Position numbers and translations under genes: made by a program
Notes under the pieces: generated by a model
What the model was told of the DNA's origin: nothing
Database searches by the model: none
Seen by the model: only the letters and a program-made list of their open reading frames with translations
Assembly: GCA_001797675.1 (NCBI GenBank)
Contig: MGQB01000023.1
Span: forward strand, 186,001 to 250,000
Source: Deltaproteobacteria bacterium RBG_13_43_22
GTDB lineage: Bacteria; Desulfobacterota; RBG-13-43-22
Reading direction: 5' to 3'
Length of the DNA: 64,000 nucleotides
Shown here: positions 38,524-46,186 of the stretch, in pieces
Layout: each line of letters opens with the position of its first letter
How positions within the stretch are numbered: the stretch's first letter is position 1

Positions 38524-39198
38524 TCATAAATCATCGGCTGGTGAGCCGCCCTGCGGGTCGCAAGTTTGCCGGATTTGGTGGTTGGCCGCTCTTTGCCACT
38601 GACAATAAAGATACATCTGCTCGGTGCCGCCGGGCGTGATGTGTAGCTCCTTGTGATGTCGTTCCAGCGTGAACTCCCTGTCCAGCAGTTCTTGCATAGC
38701 CTTGATGGTGTATCTCTCCACTGGCAGTCCACTGCAGCGGGGCGGTGCCTCCGGCGAAAACGTTCCTATAATCGCGCGGCCCCCGGGTTTCAATGCCTTT
38801 CGGAGACAATCCAAATACTTCCTCCTGCCGTCGGGTTCGGTGAGGAAATGAAGCACTGCCCGATCATGCCACAGATCGAAAAAATTTGTAGGAAGTTCGA
38901 TCGAAGTGATATCACCTTCCAACCACATGACCCGAGCAGCGTCCCATCCAAGGCGTGTTCTGACCACCGACAAAGCCGCTTGTGACAAGTCGAGGACAGC
39001 GACCTGTTGATAGCCTTCGTTGAGCAAGTCGTCGACCAGTGTGGAGGCACCCCCGCCGACATCGATAATCCGTGCATCCTTGGGCAAAGACAAATCACCT
39101 ATCCAGGTCAAGGATGTCCGCAAATGTGGCTCATACCAACCCACCTCGTGCGGTTGTCTGCTCGTGTAGACTTTTTCCCAATGTTCTTTTTGGTTCAT
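38524..39198 (-). CDS. Class I SAM-dependent methyltransferase
   Basis: A 224-residue methyltransferase with the Rossmann motif RIIDVGGGASTLVDDLLNEGY (about 43-63), the acidic VLDLSQAAL, and motif II/III regions WLEGDITSIELP and LWHDRAVLHFLTEPDGR...LKPGGRAIIGTFS. It resembles the ubiquitous small thiopurine/trans-aconitate-like methyltransferases whose substrates are unknown. The start ATG lies 8 bases after one end of the attC-like palindrome (39206-39274), as is usual for integron cassettes. GC content seems slightly higher than in neighbouring genes. Confidence 0.85.
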   Translation of the reverse strand: MNQKEHWEKVYTSRQPHEVGWYEPHLRTSLTWIGDLSLPKDARIIDVGGGASTLVDDLLNEGYQQVAVLDLSQAALSVVRTRLGWDAARVMWLEGDITSIELPTNFFDLWHDRAVLHFLTEPDGRRKYLDCLRKALKPGGRAIIGTFSPEAPPRCSGLPVERYTIKAMQELLDREFTLERHHKELHITPGGTEQMYLYCQWQRAANHQIRQTCDPQGGSPADDL

Positions 39199-39205
39199 CT
39201 CATTC

Positions 39206-39274
39206 GGCCAACATGCTGCTCAAAGGACGGAAGGGGCGCACCCCCTGGGGGTCCCTTGCAGCAGAATGTTAGGA
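39206..39274 (-). other. attC-like recombination site (integron 59-base-element type)
   Basis: On the minus strand, TCCTAAC (39274-39268) and GTTGGCC (39212-39206) resemble the outer simple sites RYYYAAC and GTTRRRY. Between them an imperfect palindrome pairs TGCTG (39214-39218) with CAGCA (39259-39263), and CAAAGGAC (39221-39228) with GTCCCTTG (39251-39258), leaving two extrahelical bases and a G/C-rich apex. The stop codon of the upstream PIN gene lies inside the first simple site, and the next ATG lies 8 bases beyond the second. Both are typical of gene cassettes. The core matches are not perfect. Confidence 0.55.
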
Positions 39275-39736
39275 GTTTTCATGCTCTTTAATAAAAGCGA
39301 GCAATTCACATGGTTTAACAATTATGGCATTACATATTCTATGAAGTTCTCTCCGCTTATTTATTATTCGAGCATCAGTATTAACGAAATAGCCGCTATA
39401 CTTATGAGCTTCAAATACATGGTTAGCATCTTGTTTCATTTTTTCTGGTTTGCCATTCCCAGTTAGAATATCCCAGATATTTTGTTTCCATTGACTTTCC
39501 TCTGGAACTAAATTTGTTTCTATGGTGAATATTTTTGTTAATGCTTCCTCTTTAACTCTTGCTGGCGTATTTGGGTGTTCAGCCTCCTTCATGGTCGAAT
39601 GAGAGATTATTATATTAATTTAATCATTTTCATGCCGACGAAATATTTCTTCTGCACAGCTTGATTCGGGTTGGTATTTCGGATCGAAGGCACAGGAATC
39701 AATAAAAATGTTCGCGTAGAATGGATTTAATGCCAT
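39269..39736 (-). pseudogene. PIN-domain protein gene interrupted by an in-frame TAA
   Basis: Reading from the ATG at 39736 gives a PIN-domain start (ANIFIDSCAFDPKY, with the first acidic residue), then TAA at 39620-39622. The same frame continues as INIIISHSTMKEAEHPNTPA, IFTIETNL, ILTGNGKPEKMKQDANHVFEAHKYSGYFVNTDARIINKR. Both halves belong to one protein of about 155 residues, so a single base change explains the break. The downstream part alone (from the ATG at 39592) lacks the first catalytic aspartate. An assembly or base-calling error is the alternative. No antitoxin gene is adjacent. Confidence 0.75.
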
Positions 39737-39986
39737 TTATTTCTTTTTATACTAAACGTTTAATATACGAACTTTGGTTTTGAAGAATTTTTTAACGGCA
39801 CTATAATACTTCAAAATTTTTCATACAAGAAAATGTTGAATAATAACCAGTAAGTACATATTTAGACCATTTCGTATACTCTGGGAATAAAGGACGAAAA
39901 CGATATTCGTGTTTGCTCTATTAAAGGCCTCCAGCCTTTAACTTCATAGACCCGGCTTCCTGGAGAGTGTGATCTCTTGTTGCTCT

Positions 39987-41219
39987 TTATGAACCAAAGC
40001 TCTCTTTTACCGCCTTGAAGGCCTGGTAGGTCGCTTCAAGCGTCTCCTCTATATCTTCCTTCCGGTGGGCCGCGGAAAGGAACCAGTTGTGCGAAGGGTG
40101 AAAAAAAACCCCTTCCTGATAAGCTCGAGCGCAGAAGGTCTTATTCTTTTCAAACGAGTGGTCATCCTTGAAGGTCATGAAGGGCATGGTGACCGGACCG
40201 GTGTATTTGATTTTCAGGCCGAATGATTCGGCCTGTTTGAGCATCCCCTGTTTAAGCATCTCACCAATCTGAAAAAGGTGATCCAGGACCCCGGGACGGT
40301 TCATTTCCATGAGCGTGGCCAGGGCCGCGGCCATGGGCACGGCACTGGTAAAAAAGGAACCGGTGAAGAAAATCGTTTTTCCTGCCTTCATCAATTCCCG
40401 GGTGCCCAGGCAGGCGGAGATGGGATATCCGTTTCCCATGGCTTTGGAAAAACAGGAAAGCTGCGGTTTCAAGCCGAAGTATTCGGCCGAGCCGCCCATG
40501 TGCAGCCTGAACCCGGCCCGGACGTCGTCCATGATCAGCACCGGGCCATCGGCGTTGCAGAGTTGCCTGAGCCCGTTCAGGAAGGTCTCGCTGGGCATCT
40601 CCTGGTCGTGGGCGAATTCGTGTTTGAAGGGCGTGATGATAACGCCGGCGACGTCGCTTCGGTTTTCCTCAACCAGTCTCACGAGGGTCCGGATATCGTT
40701 AAAGGGAAAGGTGAGGACGTTGGCCCTCTCCCCTTCGGTGGTCCCGGTGGGATTTGGGGTACACCAGGGACCGATGCCGTGATAAGTTCCCTCGGCCTTG
40801 ATGATCTTGTTTTTGCCGGTGTATGCCCGGGCAATGAGAACGGCGCAGTTGACCGCGTCGGAGCCGTTCTTGCCGAATAGTGCCCAGTCGGCGGAGGGAA
40901 TCAGGTTCACCAGATATTCCGCCAGTTCGACCCATAGTGGGGAGGGGAGGTTGAAACAGTCCCCCTTTTGTCTCTGTCTCTGGGCGGCCTCCTCAACCCG
41001 GGGATGGCTGTAGCCGAGTATCATGGGACCATATGCGCACATGTAGTCGATGTACTCGTGGCCGTCCACGTCCCAGAAGCGACAGCCTTCGGCTCGATCT
41101 ATGAAACAGGGGCTTTGGCCCCGAACAAGCAGCCTGGGGTCCTGATGGCCGGGGATACCGCCGGGGAGGACTTTTTTCGCCCTTTCGAAGAGCGCTTGAG
41201 ACCGGGAAAAGGTACGCAT
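39987..41219 (-). CDS. Class III PLP-dependent aminotransferase (HemL-like)
   Basis: A 410-residue fold-type I enzyme related to glutamate-1-semialdehyde 2,1-aminomutase and other class III transaminases. Signatures: HEYIDYMCAYGPMILGYSHP, GKNGSDAVNCAVLIARAYTGKNKII, the DDVRAGFRLHMGG acidic site and the PLP lysine in CFSKAMGNGYP (about K261). It is unlikely to be the haem-pathway enzyme because it lacks other hem genes nearby; a role in amino-acid or amine metabolism is more likely. It lies downstream of the GlxA-type regulator on the same strand, which may control it. Confidence 0.85.
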   Translation of the reverse strand: MRTFSRSQALFERAKKVLPGGIPGHQDPRLLVRGQSPCFIDRAEGCRFWDVDGHEYIDYMCAYGPMILGYSHPRVEEAAQRQRQKGDCFNLPSPLWVELAEYLVNLIPSADWALFGKNGSDAVNCAVLIARAYTGKNKIIKAEGTYHGIGPWCTPNPTGTTEGERANVLTFPFNDIRTLVRLVEENRSDVAGVIITPFKHEFAHDQEMPSETFLNGLRQLCNADGPVLIMDDVRAGFRLHMGGSAEYFGLKPQLSCFSKAMGNGYPISACLGTRELMKAGKTIFFTGSFFTSAVPMAAALATLMEMNRPGVLDHLFQIGEMLKQGMLKQAESFGLKIKYTGPVTMPFMTFKDDHSFEKNKTFCARAYQEGVFFHPSHNWFLSAAHRKEDIEETLEATYQAFKAVKESFGS

Positions 41220-41338
41220 GTTTCACCTCTTTCGAGATTTTGCCGGTGCCGGTATCAGCCGCCAAGGCAAATAATATCTTTTGCCGGTATCTTAGCATTA
41301 ATCTATTGGGGGTTCAACGGTTTCATACCATATGAAGA

Positions 41339-42313
41339 TTAAAGACGATGGAATTTTTTTTGATATTCCGTCGGCAAAAGACCGGTATATTTTTTAAAAA
41401 TTTCCCTGAAATGGCTGCTGTTTTCGTAACCAGAATGGCAGGAGATTTCGTCAAAGGTCTCGTTTTGGGCTTCCAACATTTTTTTAGCGGTCTCTACTCT
41501 GGTCCTCTGCAAATAAACCAGGGGTGTGTCACCGGAGGCCTTTTTAAATCTACGCTCAAAAGTGCGTCGACTCATACCGAAATTTTTGGAAACCCTATCG
41601 AAATCGATTTCTTCGGCATAATGATCTTCGATCCATTGTTGGACGATCTTGATTCTTTCATCGGTATGATTTTTTTGAAATTGAAACACCGTATAGGGCG
41701 CCTGCGAACTCCGTCCCATATCATGGATCAATGACTTTGAGCACTGGATGGCCACTTCATGACCGCAATACTTCTCAACCAGATACACCGGAAGATCAAC
41801 CCCTGCGCCCAAGGCGCCGGCACAAAATAGATCCCCCTCATCGGTAATGAGCCGCTCGGGCTTCAAGTTAACCCGGGGATACATCTGTTTAAACAAATCC
41901 ACATAACCCCAATGGGTGGTAGCGGTCTTCTCATTCAACAATCCGGTCTCGGCCAGAAAAAAAGCACCGGTGCAAACACTGGCGATACTGGCTCCTTTCC
42001 GATAATGGTGCTGAAGCCACTGAAGACCTTGTGCGCCGTATTTAATGGTTTTCTCAATATCGGTGATGCTTGGAATAAGGATTAAATCGGTTTTTTTCAC
42101 ATCCTCAATGGCCCGGTGCGGTTGTATAAAGACATTGTTAAGACACTTTACCGGTTTCCCATCAAAGGAGGCGATCTCAACCTCAAAAAAGGGGGTCAAG
42201 GGCAGGCCATGAATATGATTCCACAATTGTCCGGCCAGGAAAAATACGTCCATGGGACCCATCACGGTTGAGGCAAAGGTATTACGGAGAGCCAATATAG
42301 TAATTTTTTTCAT
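41339..42313 (-). CDS. GlxA-family AraC-type transcriptional regulator
   Basis: A 324-residue regulator with an N-terminal DJ-1/PfpI-like domain (ITILALRNTFASTVMGPMDVFF, then ASVCTGAFFLAETGLLNEKTATTHWGY, which holds the nucleophile-elbow-like cysteine). The C-terminal AraC domain has two helix-turn-helix motifs (DFDRVSKNFGMSRRTFERRFKKASGDTPLVYLQRTRV and ISCHSGYENSSHFREIFKKYTG). The frame is open to 42400, but the ATG at 42313 has CAGGGAG 10 bases upstream and fits the domain start. It is divergent from the iron-sulfur/DUF169 cluster and upstream of the aminotransferase gene, so either could be its target. Confidence 0.88.
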   Translation of the reverse strand: MKKITILALRNTFASTVMGPMDVFFLAGQLWNHIHGLPLTPFFEVEIASFDGKPVKCLNNVFIQPHRAIEDVKKTDLILIPSITDIEKTIKYGAQGLQWLQHHYRKGASIASVCTGAFFLAETGLLNEKTATTHWGYVDLFKQMYPRVNLKPERLITDEGDLFCAGALGAGVDLPVYLVEKYCGHEVAIQCSKSLIHDMGRSSQAPYTVFQFQKNHTDERIKIVQQWIEDHYAEEIDFDRVSKNFGMSRRTFERRFKKASGDTPLVYLQRTRVETAKKMLEAQNETFDEISCHSGYENSSHFREIFKKYTGLLPTEYQKKFHRL

Positions 42314-42453
42314 AATAGTCGCTCCCTGGATTTTCTTTTTAATAATGACGCAATTAAGATGTTTAATGCCGTTTATGCCACTTTTATTTTTATTCGTCAA
42401 GTGATAGGATAGGCTACAATCAAAATAAAACCCGGGACGGGAGGAAAAAAAAA

Positions 42454-43629
42454 TTGTTTAATCAGGAAACTTGCAAACGCTGTGGACTTTGCCTAACTTC
42501 ATGTCCTTTTCTCGAAATGCCCAAGGAGGAGGCCAAGGCGGAAATAGAGCGAATGATTGAAATGAAGGAGTCACCAATCATTTCAAAAAATTGCGCCGGA
42601 TGTTCCTATTGTAACATCATTTGCCCGACTCAATCAAATCCTTCCTACCTAAGAAAAGATATCACCACAAGAAAAAACAGCAACAAAGGACGCGCCTGTT
42701 TGTTGTTGATCACTGACAAGGTTCCCTTCAACATGATGACGATCGGATTGGAGTTTAAGCCTGAAGAACAATTGAAAGATATGGATGCCTATTTAAATCC
42801 CGATCCCAATGAAGAAGTTTTTTATTTGGGATGCGCCCTTTCACATATCTATACGGATCTGGCCAAGACAAAATTGATGGATCGGTTGCCCAAGATGGGC
42901 GGAATGAAATATTGCTGCGGTGTTTATGCACATGCTTTCGGAGAAGAAGAAGCCAAGATCAAGGGTAAACAATTGCTTAAAGAGTTTGAAAAACTCGGGA
43001 CCAGGAGATTAATAACTTTTTGCACCGGTTGCGACGACATCATTGGCCATGTTTATCCTAAGATCATTCCAGAATTTGATATTGAAACGGTAAATATAGC
43101 TACATACCTTCTCCAAGAGCATCAGAAGGGTAAAATCGCCTTTACCCACCCCATTCATAAGAGAGTGACCTTTCATGATCCCTGCGCCTGGAGAATGTTG
43201 GGACCGGAAATAGGTGAAAATCCAAGGGAACTCCTTAAATTGATGGGAGCGGAAATCGCGGAAATGAAACACAGCCGGCAAAAATCATTATGTTGTGGTA
43301 CCCCGCTGGTAATATCGGGCAGGAATCCCCAATTGGCTTCTAAAATTGCCGAGAAAAGGGTATCTGAAGCCCGGGAAATAGGCGCGGAAGCTATTGTGGT
43401 GAGCTGTACCGGATGTTTTAATGGACTGGTGGAAAAAGCCGAGGAGCAAAATATTGAAGTATATTATATTACCGAGATGGCCCAAATGGCCATTGGTGAA
43501 AAACCATTACACCGGTTAAAGGAGATGAAAAACCAGTTAACGAAGAATATTATTAAAAAGGTCAGTGAAAATCCGGGCATATTGAAGCAAAAGTATATTA
43601 TTAAAAACGGGGAAATACAACTTCTATAA
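42454..43629 (+). CDS. HdrD-like iron-sulfur protein with two CCG domains (1)
   Basis: This is a soluble electron-transfer protein. N-terminal ferredoxin clusters CKRCGLCLTSCP and CAGCSYCNIICP precede two CCG domains. The first has YLGCALSH, YCCGVYAHAFG and CTGCDD; the second has HDPCAWRML, SLCCGTPLVISG and CTGCFNGL. Such domains bind non-cubane [4Fe-4S] clusters in heterodisulfide reductase and related enzymes. The start is a TTG with GGGAGG 7 bases upstream. It is first in a cluster of redox genes running to 50613, divergent from the GlxA-type regulator. The physiological substrate is unknown. Confidence 0.85.
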   Translation: MFNQETCKRCGLCLTSCPFLEMPKEEAKAEIERMIEMKESPIISKNCAGCSYCNIICPTQSNPSYLRKDITTRKNSNKGRACLLLITDKVPFNMMTIGLEFKPEEQLKDMDAYLNPDPNEEVFYLGCALSHIYTDLAKTKLMDRLPKMGGMKYCCGVYAHAFGEEEAKIKGKQLLKEFEKLGTRRLITFCTGCDDIIGHVYPKIIPEFDIETVNIATYLLQEHQKGKIAFTHPIHKRVTFHDPCAWRMLGPEIGENPRELLKLMGAEIAEMKHSRQKSLCCGTPLVISGRNPQLASKIAEKRVSEAREIGAEAIVVSCTGCFNGLVEKAEEQNIEVYYITEMAQMAIGEKPLHRLKEMKNQLTKNIIKKVSENPGILKQKYIIKNGEIQLL

Positions 43630-43756
43630 AATATAAATATCTTTTGCTGTCGGGCATTCCGTGAATCTTGCACCTTCCGGGGCTCCCTGGACCCTGTAGT
43701 TTTTTCCATAGGTGGAATGAAAAAGGCTAATTGTTCTAGAAAAAGGAGATTAAACA

Positions 43757-44560
43757 ATGATCGACCTAATAAATGCCGCTGAAACGATTTCAAAATATTT
43801 AAAAGTTCACACCTCTCCCCTGTCCATAAAATATTACTCTAATAGTAAAGACCTGCCGACCGACGTCAGACGTCCGAATGTTTTCGGGGTGAAAATGGCC
43901 TTCTGCCAGATCAATACCATTGCCCGGAAATGGGGCTGGTCGTTTGCGGTCACCCCGGAAGACATCAATTGTGTGGCGGCCCTCATGAGTTTCGGCTGGG
44001 GAGATCTCGCCGGCGATCTTAACAAGGAAGAAGAACTCATCAATTTCAGAATCAACGCCGGATATATCAAAGATCGTGACGCAGCCAAAAAAAATTTAAA
44101 GAAGGCCTCATCCCTGATGGATGAAAAAAAATTCTCATCCCGGGGATTGATCGTATCTCCTTTAGATTCCGGTGTCATTCAGGATCCCGATGTTATTTTG
44201 ATTTACGGCAATCCGGCTCAAATGGCCAGGATGATCCAATCCATGATATATACTGAAGGCGGCGTCATAGAATCCTGGGCAAGTATCGGGGCCTCCTGTG
44301 TCCGGGAAATGATCGCCCCGATGATTGAGAACAAGGCCGGTTATGTCATTCCCGGTCGAGGAGCCAGACAACTGGGAATGGCCGGTGATGATGAAATGGT
44401 TTTTACCATGCCGGCAGGAAAATTAGAGAATTTCTTGACGGGTGTAAAAGAAACTCACGAGAAAGGCACCAAATATCCGATCAATCAATTCCTTTTCTTT
44501 GAACCGAAATTTAATAAAACCGTTGAAAAATTGAGGGAAAAGATCAAATTGGTTAAATAA
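43757..44560 (+). CDS. DUF169 family protein (1)
   Basis: A 267-residue DUF169 protein. Recognisable segments are VHTSPLSIKYY, the conserved-cysteine MAFCQINTIARKWGW and INCVAALMSFGWG, PDVILIYGNPAQMARMIQ, WASIGASCVREMIAPMI and GYVIPGRGARQLGMAGDDEMVFTMPAGKL. The family is of unknown function and usually sits beside redox genes. The repeated Cys suggest cluster, metal or thiol binding. AAAAAGGAGA precedes the ATG. It is a distant paralogue of the gene at 45331-46095. Confidence 0.9.
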   Translation: MIDLINAAETISKYLKVHTSPLSIKYYSNSKDLPTDVRRPNVFGVKMAFCQINTIARKWGWSFAVTPEDINCVAALMSFGWGDLAGDLNKEEELINFRINAGYIKDRDAAKKNLKKASSLMDEKKFSSRGLIVSPLDSGVIQDPDVILIYGNPAQMARMIQSMIYTEGGVIESWASIGASCVREMIAPMIENKAGYVIPGRGARQLGMAGDDEMVFTMPAGKLENFLTGVKETHEKGTKYPINQFLFFEPKFNKTVEKLREKIKLVK

Positions 44561-44630
44561 TAAAAAAAGGATTATATAATAGTTTTATTTATGAATTATT
44601 CAAGAGACCTGATAGAAAGGGGATTTAAAC

Positions 44631-45128
44631 ATGACGAATAAATTATCACTGGAAGAAGCAAAAGAAAAGGCTATGCAATTTCTGCATAAAGGGTATCACT
44701 GAGGTCCGGCAGTCCTGCAAGTTATGTGGGAAACATACGATATGGGTAATGAAGATTTTCTTTGGGCCGGTATTCCCTTCAATGGAGGGATCAGTGGGCA
44801 ACAACTTGCCCCGTGCGGAGCGGTTTCCGCATCGGCAGTATTCTTGGGGTTGAGACACCGTTGTTCCCTGGCGGACAAAGAGCAGGCCAAACAGGCCAGA
44901 AATACCATTCGCCTCCAGGCCGGAAAATTAGTAGGAGATTTCACCAAACAATTCGGTGATATCACCTGTCGAAGTCTTCTGGGCTTAGATTTTAACATCC
45001 CCGGCGAGTACCAAAGGTTTCGGGAATCAGGGAGATCGAAGGATACCTGCGAAAAGTATGTCCTGTATGTTATTGAAAAACTTTTTACCTTCGAACAGGA
45101 GAAAGGTTTGGGATTAACAGGGCAATAA
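44631..45128 (+). CDS. C_GCAxxG_C_C family selenoprotein (UGA = Sec24)
   Basis: The 165-residue protein is read through an in-frame TGA at 44700-44702. The family (putative redox proteins of about 140 residues) has four invariant cysteines; here they are position 24 (TGA), C62 in PCGAVSA, C113 in ITCRSLLG and C140 in DTCEKYV. The context HKGYH-U-GPAVLQVMWE matches the family GYxCAQAVL segment exactly, so the TGA replaces the first invariant cysteine. A hairpin with a G-first loop follows at 44723-44737. AAAGGGG lies 7 bases before the ATG. The downstream frame alone has no ribosome binding site. Redox chemistry on a disulfide or selenosulfide is inferred. Confidence 0.8.
44723..44737 (+). promoter_or_regulatory. 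bSECIS-like hairpin downstream of the UGA codon
   Basis: TATGT (44723-44727) pairs with ACATA (44733-44737) around the loop GGGAA. The loop begins 26 bases after the UGA and starts with G. Both agree with the accepted bacterial SECIS model: a small apical stem-loop, a guanosine among the first loop bases, and a loop about 16-37 bases from UGA. Confidence 0.55.
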
Positions 45129-45288
45129 ATGCATTCAGGGCTTCCATAATGCCGATCTTGCCTCGCTAAAAGCACAGCTCGAAACCTTATTCGCGCTCGA
45201 TTGGAATTTACTTGCCAACGAAATCGGGCCGAGTTTAGAGGCAATGATCCCCGAAAAGATTATTCTTGAAAGTTTTGACTGTAAATAA
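45118..45288 (+). pseudogene. Possible gene remnant (open C-terminal frame without a start)
   Basis: A frame of 56 codons is open from 45118 to the TAA ending at 45288. It reads as protein-like sequence (ADLASLKAQLETLFALDWN, then LANEIGPSLEAMIPEKIILE) but has no upstream start or ribosome binding site. It starts inside the end of the selenoprotein gene in another frame. It may be the tail of a lost gene. I do not recognise the family. Confidence 0.35.
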
Positions 45289-45330
45289 TGTCCAGGCTAC
45301 ACAATTACCATTGGATAAAGGAGATGAAAA

Positions 45331-46095
45331 ATGGAAAATTGGGCTGAAAAAAGCAAAGCATTAAAGGAAAAACTTTGTTTATCAAGCGAACCGATCGGCT
45401 ATAAACGATTTGAAAAGGCCGGCGAGTTGGATAGCGTTCAAGGAATGATGCACTGGAAACAACCCAGCATGTTCTGTCAGGTACCCTTTATGGCCAGGGT
45501 CGGGGGGTTAACCGTCGGGTTGACCAGTGAAGACAACGTCGGGGAGCGATGTAAACGCATTCACGGCTTGCTGGCCACCGATGAGAAGGCCATGCTTCAG
45601 GAAGCCAAAATGCTTTCCCGCACCTGGATGCCGTCGGTTGAGGAAGGCCTGAAACAGCAGAACGATTACCCCAGAATTCCGCCCGGAGAAGCCATCGTTG
45701 TAGGTCCCCTTTCTAAGGGTAACTTTGACCCGGAGGTCATCCTGATTTATGGTAATCCGGCCCAGGTCATGATGCTCATGTGCGGACTGCAAAAGGTCCG
45801 ATATGAGCGGTTCCAGTTTCACTTCATCGGTGAAGGAGCCTGCGTTGATTCACTGGGGCAGTGTTACAACACCGGGAAACCGGCCCTGGCTATTCCCTGT
45901 TATGGTGAACGTTCTATGGGCCAGGTAAAAGACGATGAAATTGTTATAGCCTTGCCGCCCTCGGATATGGATCGAGCGATTAATGGCCTGGAAATCTTGG
46001 CGAAGATAGGTTTCAAATATCCCATCTCATCCATCGGGGCCTATCTCGATCCTAACCCCTTACTGGCCAACTACTATTCAAGAAAGAAAGAATGA
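45331..46095 (+). CDS. DUF169 family protein (2)
   Basis: A 254-residue second DUF169 protein, with LCLSSEPIGYKRF, PSMFCQVPFMARVGG, PEVILIYGNPAQVMMLMCGL, FIGEGACVDSLGQCYNTGKPALAIPCYGERSMGQVKDDEIVIALPPSDM. It shares the same domain layout with 43757-44560 but has more cysteines (about nine). AAAGGAGA precedes the ATG. Flanking the selenoprotein gene with two DUF169 genes suggests joint function. Confidence 0.9.
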   Translation: MENWAEKSKALKEKLCLSSEPIGYKRFEKAGELDSVQGMMHWKQPSMFCQVPFMARVGGLTVGLTSEDNVGERCKRIHGLLATDEKAMLQEAKMLSRTWMPSVEEGLKQQNDYPRIPPGEAIVVGPLSKGNFDPEVILIYGNPAQVMMLMCGLQKVRYERFQFHFIGEGACVDSLGQCYNTGKPALAIPCYGERSMGQVKDDEIVIALPPSDMDRAINGLEILAKIGFKYPISSIGAYLDPNPLLANYYSRKKE

Positions 46096-46112
46096 ATGAA
46101 CCCTTAAAGAAA

Positions 46113-46163
46113 GGAAGACCACCCAATAGAAGGCCGGGCGGCCTGGGTGAATCAGGGTCTTCC
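46113..46163 (+). promoter_or_regulatory. Intercistronic nested hairpin
   Basis: GGAAGACC (46113-46120) pairs with GGTCTTCC (46156-46163). Inside it CACCCA (46120-46125) pairs with TGGGTG (46144-46149), and GGCC (46132-46135) pairs with GGCC (46140-46143). It lies between the second DUF169 gene and the second HdrD-like gene and has no T tract, so an mRNA-processing or stabilising role is more likely than termination. Confidence 0.5.
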
Positions 46164-46186
46164 CTCAAGAAAAGGAAGGGGACAAT

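Noticed and set aside
39987-41219. hemL (glutamate-1-semialdehyde aminomutase) proper
   Set aside because: The family match is general to class III aminotransferases and no other haem gene is nearby, so a specific symbol was not given.
44724-45128. Treating the downstream frame as a separate gene starting at 44724
   Set aside because: It would lack the first invariant residue, has no ribosome binding site, and the upstream half matches the family. Reading through the TGA as Sec is better supported.
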